Assembly: GCA_023410055.1 (NCBI GenBank)
Contig: JAEYQK010000039.1
Coordinates: forward strand, 1 to 64,000
Origin: Acidobacteriota bacterium
GTDB taxonomy: Bacteria > Acidobacteriota > Terriglobia > Terriglobales > Acidobacteriaceae
DNA length: 64,000 nt
Reading direction: 5' to 3'
Below are positions 37,447 to 47,860 of the stretch, piece after piece. The first letter of the stretch is position 1; each line of letters starts with the position of its first letter. The notes under the pieces are model-generated. The model had not been told where the DNA came from and searched no databases. It saw only the letters and a list, made by a program, of their open reading frames with translations. The position numbers were made by a program, and so were the translations under genes.

Positions 37447-38574
37447 TCAGCCCCGATGGGCGGCTGCGACGCACTGTGCCTGGTTTCCGATGCTTTCGGC
37501 TACCCTGCTAATTCCGAGCATGTGCGCCGCCCGGCGAATGTTCACCTTGCGGCCAAGCGACATCTCAAGAACATCATGGAAGCTGCGCTGGATCGTCTGT
37601 TCAAGTTGGCCGTACACATTCGGTTCCTGCGCCCATTCGCAGTACGCGACAATCCCGCCACCGGAATTGCACAGGATGTCGGGAATTACAAAGACACCAT
37701 TGCGGGCGAGAGCATGATCTCCCTTCGGTGTAACCGAGCCGTCCGTCGCCTCGGCAACGATCTTGGCCCGGATCGCGGAAGCGTTTTGCCGGTGGATAGC
37801 GTGTTTCACAGTTGCGGCGACGAGAATCTCACAATCTACGGCGAGCAACTCGTCGTCCGTGATCGGTTCGGAGCCTGCAAATCCGACGACGGATCCGGTG
37901 CGTTCCTTGTGCCGGATTAGCTTCGGGATGTCCAACCCGCTCGCGCTGTAGATAGAGCCGCGCGTGTCGCCCGCGCCCACGACGACAGCTCCGGCTCCAC
38001 TCAAATACCGCGCTGCAGCCATTCCTGTGGCGCCAAATCCGCGTGCAGTGACGCGCGCCTGTTTGAGGGAGATTCCCAGATACGCGCAAGCAGCCACGGT
38101 CGAGTGCAATACACTGGCTCCCGCCGCTTCGGAGTGGCGCATGTAATCCGTGGCGTTGGCCGTGTTCTTCTCCCCGCTCACCGGCGGCTCACCGTTCAAC
38201 GTGCAGCGGGTCAGACGTTCCCGCTCTTCCGCCGGCAGCCGATTCAGATCGACGAGTACACCGTCCGTCCCACCCCCGAAAGGAATGCCAAGAACTGCCC
38301 ATCGCCATGTCATGCACATGGCCAGCGCCTTCACTTCATCCAGCGTTACACTGGGGTGACAGCGAACTCCGCCCATAGCAGGTCCGCGTAAGGTGTTGTG
38401 CTGGACTCTGTACCCAGTGCGGTTCTCGATTACTCCGTTGCCACACCGGATGGGAACATCAATCTCCAGCACGCGCTCCGGATTCCTGAGGACTGACCGG
38501 GTTTCCGCGGACAATACCAATGCATCCGCTGCCGCCTCAAAGTTATCCAGTACGCATTCGTACGGGCTTTTCAT
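37447..38574 (-). CDS. Glu/Leu dehydrogenase-family pseudoenzyme
   Basis: About 375 residues with the Glu/Leu/Phe/Val dehydrogenase fold: an N-terminal domain, GFGATGMAAARYL Rossmann loop and the C-terminal end (CNSGGGIVAYCEWAQE). Key residues are lost. GPAMGGVRCHP has Met (~67) for the substrate lysine; PFGGGTDGVLVDL has Thr (~103) for the catalytic lysine; the following PK is LN; and the segment with GDIGV/PAPDVGT, including the catalytic Asp, is shortened and altered (TLNGEPPVSGEKNTANATDY). It is therefore unlikely to be a normal dehydrogenase and may regulate GdhA. First gene after the sigma-54 promoter. Start ATG 38574; the earlier TTG 38583 is less likely. Confidence 0.85.
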   Translation of the reverse strand: MKSPYECVLDNFEAAADALVLSAETRSVLRNPERVLEIDVPIRCGNGVIENRTGYRVQHNTLRGPAMGGVRCHPSVTLDEVKALAMCMTWRWAVLGIPFGGGTDGVLVDLNRLPAEERERLTRCTLNGEPPVSGEKNTANATDYMRHSEAAGASVLHSTVAACAYLGISLKQARVTARGFGATGMAAARYLSGAGAVVVGAGDTRGSIYSASGLDIPKLIRHKERTGSVVGFAGSEPITDDELLAVDCEILVAATVKHAIHRQNASAIRAKIVAEATDGSVTPKGDHALARNGVFVIPDILCNSGGGIVAYCEWAQEPNVYGQLEQTIQRSFHDVLEMSLGRKVNIRRAAHMLGISRVAESIGNQAQCVAAAHRG

Positions 38575-38759
38575 TGCCACCAATTCGGCGTTCAGAACCT
38601 ACCTCCGCGAAAAAACGAATAAGAAATTAAGAACCTTCGACCCGGGACCGCAAGACACAGCAGTAGCGCTGCAAGCTTTTCCGGTATGCGAAAAGCTGCG
38701 GTGAGCTACAGCACGCGCCATAAGGCGCCTACACTTCAAGTGATTGCAAATTCCAGATT

Positions 38760-38775
38760 TGCACGTCGTCGGCCA
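38760..38775 (-). promoter_or_regulatory. Sigma-54 (RpoN) promoter upstream of the two dehydrogenase genes
   Basis: Minus strand: TGGCCGACGACGTGCA. The -24 GG and -12 GC have the required spacing, and TGGC/TGCA match the consensus. Start site expected near 38748, about 175 bases before the first ATG. Confidence 0.6.
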
Positions 38776-38897
38776 CTTCAAGAGGCGGAAAGTTCGAGTG
38801 GTTTTGACTTGTGATGTTGATAATGAAGGGGTTGCGGACTACCGCGCGGCTCGCGGAGTAGCGACTGTACCAAAACGAATGTACGTAGGGAACACTG

Positions 38898-38915
38898 CTG
38901 TACGATATCGTACAG
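38898..38915. promoter_or_regulatory. Perfect 18-bp palindrome CTGTACGATATCGTACAG (likely enhancer)
   Basis: Perfect dyad centred about 140 bases upstream of the sigma-54 promoter and about 30 bases past the ntrC stop. That is where an NtrC-class activator would bind. A degenerate second site (CTGTAC ... GTACG) lies at about 38864-38884. Confidence 0.6.
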
Positions 38916-38946
38916 TTAAAGCTCGCCAAGAAGCCTAAGCAGCCGT

Positions 38947-40310
<1,364 letters not shown>

Positions 40311-40314
<4 letters not shown>

Positions 40315-41471
40315 TGGGCGCTCCGCTGCTGCAACGGCAATTCCACCGAGAAGGTCATGCCGCGGTCGGGGTTCCTGCGGGCTGATAGAACGCCGCCCAG
40401 ATGCTCGATAATCTGATGAGCCACCGGCAGGCCCAGGCCTGTGCCGTTTTCCTTGGTCGTGAAAAATGGATCGTAAAGATGTTCCATGTCCTCCGGGCTG
40501 ACACCGCAGCCCTGGTCGCAGACCTCAATGATGACCTTTCCATCCTTGGCGCGTGAGGTAAGGAGCACTTCGCCACCCTCCGGCATCGCTTGAATAGAAT
40601 TGATCACCAGGTTCAGCAGCACTTGCTTAAGTTGTTCTGGGTCGCAATCGAATTTCAATTCAGGCGGGCTCTGCCTGCGAAAGGAGACCAAGGAGCCGTT
40701 TTCCGCGTGCGCGGCAAGCCCCAGCACGGAATCGAGAATGGATTCCATGCTGATATTCAGGAAATTGGGTGACCGCGTGCGCGCGAAATCCAGAAAAGTC
40801 GTAAGCAGGCGGCTCAGTCGATGACACTCTTTATTAATGATCTCCAGGCACTCGGTCGTTTTCTCAGTCGGTGACTGGCCGCGCCGCAGAATTCCGGCCG
40901 CACCCGCGATACTCGCTAATGGATTGCGGATTTCATGCGCGAGACCGGCCGCGAGTTGCCCCATGGCGTACAGGCGCTCGGCGCGCTTCATGCGCTCGAA
41001 ATTCTCCTGCAGTTCCTCGTTGACCTTGGCCAGACGCTGGGCCCTTTCCTCAAAGGCTTTCTTCTGCTTTCGCTCGCGCTCGGCGAACAGACCAGAGATT
41101 AATCCCACGGACACGAAGATCGGAACCGCCCAATATCTCAGCGGTAAGTGCTCAGGCGCTCGGCCCAAGATGGTTTCCAGGTGACCCAAGAAGCAGAGCG
41201 ACGTCAACGCCGCCGTCGCCAACCCGCCCCGCCAGCCGTAGCGAAGACCAGCATAGAGGATCGGCAGGTAGAACAGCTGCTGCAATAAGTATCGATACCC
41301 CGGCGGCAAGTCCGCAGCCATGGCGTGCAAGAAGGCGATCAACACCGTCGCTGCGGCAATCGCGGCAGCGGTCATAGCATGGCGGGTCATCATCTTTCGC
41401 AGAGAGCTTGGGCGATCGTTCCAGGCCTGAAGCACTTCAGCAGCGCGCGGTTTGTCGACCGTGGTCTCCAT
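40311..41471 (-). CDS. NtrB-type membrane sensor histidine kinase
   Basis: About 386 residues. The N-terminal ~110 residues contain three or four membrane segments (AAAIAAATVLIAFLHAM ... GYRYLLQQLFYLPILYAGLR ... VPIFVSVGLISGLFAERE). Then a coiled coil, HisKA with phospho-His in AAGLAHEIRNPLASIAGAAG, and HATPase (NLVINSIQAMPEGG, DQGCGVSPEDM, GTGLGLPVAHQII). There is no PAS or GAF domain; the signal is presumably membrane or redox. ATG 41471 is preferred (AAGAGAG upstream); ATG 41510 is possible. First of the kinase-regulator pair. Confidence 0.9.
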
Positions 41472-41648
41472 GGAAAGCACTCTCTTGACGTGATACTCGG
41501 AGTTTAGCATTGTTCCACTTTCTTCAATCGAACATGAACCACTGATCTCGATCTGATATTCCCATCTCCGTCAGTCGCCCACGGCGAGGAACGTGTGCTC
41601 CTCATTGCTGGCTGGTTGAGGTTTTTCACGTTATCATTGCAGTAGTTT

Positions 41649-41972
41649 ATGTGCGCTTCCTTGCAGAGATGCTTCGCAATCTTGCTCCTGTTGTGGGCAG
41701 TTGCCGATCTGTGTTGCCCCCAACTCTGCCATGCGGAAGACATTGTCGTACTAGGCATAGCCCAGCAGACTACGTTGAAGTCGGGGCAGACTGGTGACCT
41801 CTCGCCGTCCGATGCGGGCCAAGACGACTGTTTCTGTTGCAGCACTCACGTCATAGCGAGTCCGTGTTTCCAATTCGCGGCGTTGACCACGGCCCAATCA
41901 CAGGAACACACCAGGGTTCTCGCGTATAGCGGCGATCACACTCGCGTCCTCTATCCCCCTCCTCGCTTCTAG
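41649..41972 (+). CDS. Small exported Cys-rich protein heading the RND operon
   Basis: 107 residues. Signal peptide MCASLQRCFAILLLLWAVAD is followed by clustered cysteines (LCCPQLC) and a mature CFCCSTH motif, a plausible soft-metal site. The rest is low-complexity. No family recognised. It lies 95 bases before the TolC-type gene, same strand, so may be a periplasmic metal chaperone of the system; this is inference from position and cysteines. Confidence 0.6.
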   Translation: MCASLQRCFAILLLLWAVADLCCPQLCHAEDIVVLGIAQQTTLKSGQTGDLSPSDAGQDDCFCCSTHVIASPCFQFAALTTAQSQEHTRVLAYSGDHTRVLYPPPRF

Positions 41973-42067
41973 CTCCCCCAGCTTCTTCGTGCAGGCGTGC
42001 GGGTCTGACCCGCCATTGTCGTCACAGCTTGCTATTAGCAGGCCCAGCTTTGATTTCGAGGTAATCG

Positions 42068-43360
42068 ATGGCTCGTATACTCTCGAGCAGCCGCGTGCTG
42101 CCGTGGGCATTGGCTTTTGCCGCTCTGTTGTGCGCAGGCGCGGGCGCACAGGAAGCACCGGCTGAAGCCGTTCCGAAGATCCTGACCCTCCCAACCGCGA
42201 CCGAAATAATGCTTCGCAAAAGTCCGCTCCTGTTGAGGGAGCGACAGAACATTCCAGTCATGCAAGCAGGAGTGGTTGAGGCCAGGCAGATTCCTAATCC
42301 GGAGATTGAGATCGCCTCGGAAAGCTATCCGGTTTTCGACGCCACTCCCGGTCCCTTTCTCAATAACCAGGAACTGTCGTTTCGGGCAGCGCAAACTTTT
42401 GAAACCGCAGGAAAGCGCAAAAAGCGGATCAACGTCGCCCGACAGGAAGTGGCGATCGCCACCGCAGGTGTGGATGACACAGTGCGGCAGCTCAAGCTGG
42501 AACTCAAGCGGCGGTACTACGGAGTAGTGCTGGCGAAAGCGCAGGCCAACCTCGCGAAGGAAATGCTCCAGGAATTCGATCAAGTTATCCGTTTGACGGA
42601 GGCACGCTACAAGCAGGGTGAAATTTCTGGGTTGGAGATGAGCCGCACAAAAACGGAACGGCTGCGGTTCTTCAACGATCTGGTGCATGCCAACCTGCAG
42701 ATAAAGAACGCCAAGGCGACCCTGCTGGAGATTATGGGCGTGATGGAGTCGAGCGAGTTCGACGTAGAAGAGAAGCTCAGGCTCGAACTCATTCCTGACG
42801 CGATCGATGAACTGCGGCGCGGAGCTCTGCAGAATCGCTCAGATCTTATGGCCGCTCGATACGGGCTGGAGCGTAGTAAACGCCAACTTGATCTCGAACA
42901 TGCTAACGCGATTCCCAATCTGACCGCCTCATTCGGGTACAAGCGCGATTTTGGCGCTAACACTCCGGTCGCGGGCATTTCCATTCCAGTTCCGCTGTTC
43001 AATCGCAACAAGGCAGGCGTGGCTCGCGCCACAGCCGAAATTGAACAGCAGAACCAGGAAGTCAGCCGCGTGTCGCTCGCCGTTGTGCGTGAGGTGCAAC
43101 AGGCTTGGGATTCTCTGAACGCGCAGGCGGAAATAGTGAAGGCGCTGCAGGAAGAATACGTACCAAGCGCCAGTCGCGCTCGAGACATTGCCCAGCAATC
43201 GTATCGTCTCGGATCGCTCGACCTGATCGGGTTGCTGGAGTCCGAGCGCTCCTACCGCGAGGCTCTGCGGACCTACAACCAATCGCTCTACGACTACAAG
43301 ACGGCGACGTTCGAACTTGAGGCGGCCGTGGGAAAGGAGTTCGGAACATATGGAAAGTAA
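42068..43360 (+). CDS. czcC: TolC/CzcC-family outer-membrane efflux protein
   Basis: 430 residues. Signal peptide (VLPWALAFAALLCAGAGAQE) then two repeats of the OEP coiled-coil domain (NPEIEIASESYPVF ... RVARQEVAIATAGVDDTVRQ-like helices; IPNLTASFGYKRDFGANTPV ... GISIPVPLFNRNKAGVARAT). It forms the outer-membrane channel of a tripartite efflux pump. GAGGTAATCG precedes ATG 42068. Its stop overlaps the czcB start. Confidence 0.9.
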   Translation: MARILSSSRVLPWALAFAALLCAGAGAQEAPAEAVPKILTLPTATEIMLRKSPLLLRERQNIPVMQAGVVEARQIPNPEIEIASESYPVFDATPGPFLNNQELSFRAAQTFETAGKRKKRINVARQEVAIATAGVDDTVRQLKLELKRRYYGVVLAKAQANLAKEMLQEFDQVIRLTEARYKQGEISGLEMSRTKTERLRFFNDLVHANLQIKNAKATLLEIMGVMESSEFDVEEKLRLELIPDAIDELRRGALQNRSDLMAARYGLERSKRQLDLEHANAIPNLTASFGYKRDFGANTPVAGISIPVPLFNRNKAGVARATAEIEQQNQEVSRVSLAVVREVQQAWDSLNAQAEIVKALQEEYVPSASRARDIAQQSYRLGSLDLIGLLESERSYREALRTYNQSLYDYKTATFELEAAVGKEFGTYGK

Positions 43361-44639
43361 TGATGTAACGCGAGCTTCGGTGCTAGACCGAATTCCTGGG
43401 AGCGTGCGACTGGTTGTCGCGCTGGTGCTTGGCGGCGTCCTCGGGGCGGTCCTGTATGCGCAATTCACTGGAGACGCGCGCCACCATGAAGCAAGTTCCG
43501 AGTCCGATAAAGCTGACCCAGCCAAAAGCCCCACCGTTGTGCAGATCAGCGCTGAGTCTCAGCGGGCCGTTGGTATAACAAGCGAGCCTGCCGTGTTGCA
43601 TAGTCTACAAAATGTGCTCTCGACTACCGGGACAGTGACCGAAGATCCGGAGCGAGTGGCGCATATTCGTCCGATGGCTCGGGGTCTCGTTCACAAGATT
43701 TATGCACGATTAGGAGATCGTGTTTCTGCCGGCGATCCCCTCGTTGAACTCGACAATGCCGAACTCGGTCTTGCAGTCGGCGAGCTTCTCAATGCGCAAG
43801 CTGAGCTGGAGCGCAGCCAGACAGACCTGGAAGTGAAAAAGAAGATTCTGGAACGAAGCAAGGCGATGTTGAAGGCCGAGGCGATTGCCCAAAGCACGTA
43901 CGACGTGCGGGAGGCTGAGTGCAAGAATGCCGAAGCGGCGGTCGCCGGTGCCCGATCCACGGTGGAAGAGGTTCGGCAGCAGATTAGGTTGTACGGGTGG
44001 ACCGATCAAGATCTGGCGAATCTGTCGATGAAGAAGGGCGGCCACAGCATCGTCCACAGCGTCTTGAGAGCACCCTTTTCAGGTGTTGTCACTGCCTACC
44101 ACGTAGCTGACGGCGAAGTCGTCGAACCCTCCACTGAACTGCTTGCGATCACCGACATGTCATCGGTATGGGTGCTGGCGGATGTTTTTGAAAAAGACCT
44201 TGCTCAGATCAAGCCAGGTAAGACAGTCCAGGTGCGAGTGGATTCCTATCCCGGGCAGTTATTCGACGGCAAGATAACGCACGTGGCGGATGTGATTGAC
44301 CCGAAGTCGCGTACCGCCAAGGTTCGATGCCTCGTGCTAAACAGCGGTGCACAACTCAAGTTGGAGATGTTCGCAACGATCGAAATTCCTGTCGCGCAGA
44401 CGAGCCCGACGCTCGCTGTGCCCGACTCCTCGCTTCAGCAAATCGATGGTCAGTCGGTTGTCTTCGTACGCAAGTCAGATATGGAGTTCGAGCGACGCGA
44501 CGTTCAAACGGGAATTTCAAGGCAGGGATATACGGAGATCAAGTCCGGCCTGAACCCAGGGGAAGTGGTTGTAACCAAGGGCAGCTTCGTCGTGAAATCA
44601 ACGTTTCTCAAGCACCTCATCGGTGAGCAAGAGGGATGA
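43350..44639 (+). CDS. czcB: CzcB-type RND periplasmic adaptor
   Basis: 429 residues. One N-terminal membrane segment (LVVALVLGGVLGAVLYAQFT), then a barrel-sandwich, an alpha hairpin (LLNAQAELERSQTDLEVKKK), the HlyD/MFP lipoyl halves (RPMARGLVHKIYARLGDRVS and APFSGVVTAYHVADGEVVEP) and a C-terminal beta domain. It bridges the RND pump and outer-membrane channel. ATG 43350 (AAAGGAG upstream) overlaps czcC by 11 bases. Confidence 0.92.
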   Translation: MESNDVTRASVLDRIPGSVRLVVALVLGGVLGAVLYAQFTGDARHHEASSESDKADPAKSPTVVQISAESQRAVGITSEPAVLHSLQNVLSTTGTVTEDPERVAHIRPMARGLVHKIYARLGDRVSAGDPLVELDNAELGLAVGELLNAQAELERSQTDLEVKKKILERSKAMLKAEAIAQSTYDVREAECKNAEAAVAGARSTVEEVRQQIRLYGWTDQDLANLSMKKGGHSIVHSVLRAPFSGVVTAYHVADGEVVEPSTELLAITDMSSVWVLADVFEKDLAQIKPGKTVQVRVDSYPGQLFDGKITHVADVIDPKSRTAKVRCLVLNSGAQLKLEMFATIEIPVAQTSPTLAVPDSSLQQIDGQSVVFVRKSDMEFERRDVQTGISRQGYTEIKSGLNPGEVVVTKGSFVVKSTFLKHLIGEQEG

Positions 44640-44684
44640 GGCAACTACGCGCTTTGCAGTAGCGGCTTGGCAGGGGAGGGACAA

Positions 44685-47600
44685 ATGCTTGAGAAAGTTA
44701 TCGCGCACACTCTGAAATACAAGACATTCGTGTTGCTCGGTGTCTTGGTCGTAGCGGCGTTCGGAATCTATTCGTACCTCAATCTTCCGATCGATGCCTT
44801 CCCTGATGTGACGAACGTTCAGGTCGAAGTACTGGGAGCGGCACCGGGTCTCTCGGCACTGGAGATTGAGCGGTTCGTGACCTACCCGATTGAGAACGCG
44901 ATGCGGGGATTGCCGAAAGTCCGTCAAATGCGGTCGGTCACGAAGTTTGGACTCTGTGTGGTCACGATCGTCTTCGATGACAACGTGGATATCTACTTCG
45001 CCCGCCAGTTGGTCTTCCAAAGACTCGATGAGGCGAAGACAAGTGTGCCGAACTCGGTGACCGTGACCATGGGCCCCATTGCCACCGCGATGGGCGAAGT
45101 CTATCAGTACACGCTACAGGGGCCGATGCCGAGCGAGCCGGAGGCGCGAAAACGTTACCTGAGCGACCTGCGTACCGTCCAGGAATGGGTGGTGACACCG
45201 CTGCTGAAGAGTGTGGACGGCGTGAGCGACATCAACTCATTCGGCGGCTATTTCAAGCAGTACCAGGTGGTCGTCAATCCCGCCAAGCTGGTTGCCTACA
45301 ATCTCTCGCTGGACGATGTCTATAAAGCAATCGGAGACAACAACGAGAATGTCGGCGGCAACGTCCTTGACCGCTTCGACGAGCAATACGTCGTGCGTGG
45401 CGTAGGGTTACTGCAATCCGAAGATGACCTCAAGAACATCGTCTTGACGGCCCGCGCCGGGACTCCGGTGTTCGTTCGTGATGTTGCCGACGTTCGCATT
45501 GGAGAAGCCGTCCGACAAGGTGCCGCTCTGATGAACGGAGAAGGAGAGGCCGTTGGTGGCATTGTCATGATGCTGCGCGGGGCTAACGGTCGCGCCGTCG
45601 TGGACCGCATCAAAAGCAAAGTCCAGGAAATCAACGACAACAACATTCTCCCATCTGGAACCAGGATCGTTCCTTATTATGATCGCTCGGACATCGTCTC
45701 CAGCAGCGTGCACACCGTTACTCGGGCGCTACTGGAAGGATCGATCCTGGTCGTCTTCGTCCTCTACTTCATGCTGCGCAGCCTGCGCGGTGCCGTGGTG
45801 GTCATTCTCGCGCTTCCGCTCTCGCTTTTCCTGACATTCATTGTCATGAAGAACGTCGGGCTCGATGCGAACCTCATGTCGCTTGGCGGATTGGCTATCT
45901 CGATCGGCATGATCATCGACGCCACCATCATCCAGGTGGAAAACGTGCAGCGCCACTTGAGCGAGCAAGGGAGCGAGCGGCACAAGCTGACGACGGTGCT
46001 GAAGGCCGTACTCGAAGTACGGAAGCCCAGCATCTTCGGCGAACTGATTATTGCAACCACGTTTCTCCCCATCCTCTCGCTGGAGGGCATGGAAGGGAAG
46101 ATGTTCGGGCCATTGGCGCTCACCGTGGCGATCGCGCTTCTCTCCTCCCTCGTGTTGTCGATCTTCGTTATCCCGGTGCTGTGCGGTCTCGTGTTGCGTC
46201 CCGGCCCTGAGAAGGAGAGTGCGGTCATGCGGCGAGCCAGGGCCGCTTACTCGCCGATCCTCGCTTGGGCCCTTAGAAAACGTTCGCTGGTCATCTCGTG
46301 TGCCTGTATGGCCCTGGTGGCAGCGTTGCTTCTCGCGACCAGGCTGGGGACTGAGTTCATCCCGATCATGGATGAGGGCGCGTTCGACATGGACGTGCAG
46401 CTCCTGCCCGGTGTCTCCCTGAACAAGGCCCTCGACATCACGAATCTCACTGAAAAGAAGTTGAGACAGTTTCCTGAACTGACGACCGTGATTTCGCGAA
46501 CTGGGCAAACAGGAATCGCGCTTGAGGCCAGAGGTGTGGACAAAACCGGATTCACCGGCATTTTCAAACCGCGCTCCGAGTGGAAGACAGCCAGGGACCG
46601 GGACGAAATGACCGAGAAGATGAGGAATGCTCTCTCGGACATCCCCGGCGTTTCGTTCAGCTTTAGCCAGCCCATACAGTGCCGCATTGATGAACTCGTT
46701 GCCGGAACGCGGGCGCAGCTCATCGTGAAGCTCTTCGGCGATGACATGGACGTGTTGAAGAAGAAGTCGGAAGAGATTGCAACCGTACTCGGCGGTATTC
46801 GAGGCACGGCCGATTTGGTAGCCGAGCGAATCGACGGACAGCCTTATCTCTCCATCAATGTTGACCGCGCGAAGATTGCCCGCTACGGAGTGAACGCGAG
46901 CGATGTGTTGCGGGTGGTGGAAATGTCCGTTGGCGGAAAAACGGCAACGAACTTCTACGAGCAAAACCGCGCGTTCGAAGTTGTCGTCCGCTATCCCGAT
47001 CAGTATCGCAATTCAGTCGAGACGATCGGTAACACGCTGGTTCCGACGCGGGACGGATATAACATTCCCCTGAGTCAATTGGCGGACATTCGAGTCACAC
47101 AGGGTCCGGTGCAGGTAAGTCGCGAGAACGGACTTCGCCGCATCGGAGTAGAAATCAACATTCACGACAGGGACATCGGCACGTACGTAGCGGAAGCTAA
47201 ACAAGCCATCCGGAAGCAGGTCAAACTGCCGCCCGGCTATTTCACGACTTGGGGCGGGCAGTTTGAGAACCAGCAGCGAGCGATGCACAGGCTGATGATC
47301 ATCGGGCCGATTGCCGTTTCATTGATACTGTTGCTCCTGTTCGTCACCTTCAAATCGATACGCTTGGCACTGCTCGTCATTTTCAACTTGCCGTTCGCTC
47401 TCATTGGCGGGGTCTTCGCCCTGTACATCGCGCGACTCTACCTTTCCGTTCCGGCTTCGGTAGGATTCATTGTTCTTTTCGGAGTAGCCGTTCTGAACGG
47501 GGTGGTGCTCGTGTCGCGAATCACCCAACTAAGAGATGAAGGGCTTTCCGTTGATGAAGCAGTAGCGCTCGGAAGTCAGGACAGGTTGAGGCCGGTTCTG

Positions 47601-47789
47601 ATGACTGCGTCGATCGCAATCTTCAGCCTCATCCCGATGCTCTATGCCACCGGGCCAGGATCTGAGGTCCAGAAGCCGCTGGCGACCGTTGTCGTTGGAG
47701 GGCTAGTGACATCGACACTCCTGACCTTGGTGGTGCTTCCGGTACTCTACCGGTGGTTTGAAAAGAAAGAGGAGGATGTCGCATTGTGA
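44685..47789 (+). CDS. czcA: CzcA/CusA-type heavy-metal RND pump
   Basis: 1034 residues. HME-RND transporter with twelve membrane helices; first one FVLLGVLVVAAFGIYSYLNL, proton-relay helix 4 SLGGLAISIGMIIDATIIQV then EN. The first Asp of the CzcA DFG motif is replaced (AISIG), as in CusA-like pumps, while the second Asp (IIDAT) and the Glu are kept. Substrate therefore could be Cu/Ag or divalent metals; not settled. GGGGAGGG lies 4 bases before ATG 44685. Third structural gene of the efflux operon, and a GC hairpin at 47791-47818 follows it. Confidence 0.92.
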   Translation: MLEKVIAHTLKYKTFVLLGVLVVAAFGIYSYLNLPIDAFPDVTNVQVEVLGAAPGLSALEIERFVTYPIENAMRGLPKVRQMRSVTKFGLCVVTIVFDDNVDIYFARQLVFQRLDEAKTSVPNSVTVTMGPIATAMGEVYQYTLQGPMPSEPEARKRYLSDLRTVQEWVVTPLLKSVDGVSDINSFGGYFKQYQVVVNPAKLVAYNLSLDDVYKAIGDNNENVGGNVLDRFDEQYVVRGVGLLQSEDDLKNIVLTARAGTPVFVRDVADVRIGEAVRQGAALMNGEGEAVGGIVMMLRGANGRAVVDRIKSKVQEINDNNILPSGTRIVPYYDRSDIVSSSVHTVTRALLEGSILVVFVLYFMLRSLRGAVVVILALPLSLFLTFIVMKNVGLDANLMSLGGLAISIGMIIDATIIQVENVQRHLSEQGSERHKLTTVLKAVLEVRKPSIFGELIIATTFLPILSLEGMEGKMFGPLALTVAIALLSSLVLSIFVIPVLCGLVLRPGPEKESAVMRRARAAYSPILAWALRKRSLVISCACMALVAALLLATRLGTEFIPIMDEGAFDMDVQLLPGVSLNKALDITNLTEKKLRQFPELTTVISRTGQTGIALEARGVDKTGFTGIFKPRSEWKTARDRDEMTEKMRNALSDIPGVSFSFSQPIQCRIDELVAGTRAQLIVKLFGDDMDVLKKKSEEIATVLGGIRGTADLVAERIDGQPYLSINVDRAKIARYGVNASDVLRVVEMSVGGKTATNFYEQNRAFEVVVRYPDQYRNSVETIGNTLVPTRDGYNIPLSQLADIRVTQGPVQVSRENGLRRIGVEINIHDRDIGTYVAEAKQAIRKQVKLPPGYFTTWGGQFENQQRAMHRLMIIGPIAVSLILLLLFVTFKSIRLALLVIFNLPFALIGGVFALYIARLYLSVPASVGFIVLFGVAVLNGVVLVSRITQLRDEGLSVDEAVALGSQDRLRPVLMTASIAIFSLIPMLYATGPGSEVQKPLATVVVGGLVTSTLLTLVVLPVLYRWFEKKEEDVAL

Positions 47790-47790
47790 T

Positions 47791-47850
47791 GTTCGGGCAC
47801 ATTGAGGTGCCCGAACATTAATGCATGGGGCACCCGAAGCCGTGCCCCAC
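47791..47850. repeat. Hairpin plus GC-rich repeat after the RND operon
   Basis: TGTTCGGGCAC pairs with GTGCCCGAACA (47792-47817), then GGGGCAC...GTGCCCC. No T-tract, so not a classical terminator; could still stop transcription of the pump operon or be a REP-like element. The convergent caspase-like gene ends just beyond. Confidence 0.55.
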
Positions 47851-47860
47851 TCAAGAACGT

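Noticed and set aside
45729..46964. 411-codon open frame on the minus strand
   Set aside because: Antisense to the RND pump gene; the product is His/Arg/Asp-rich low-complexity with no domain.
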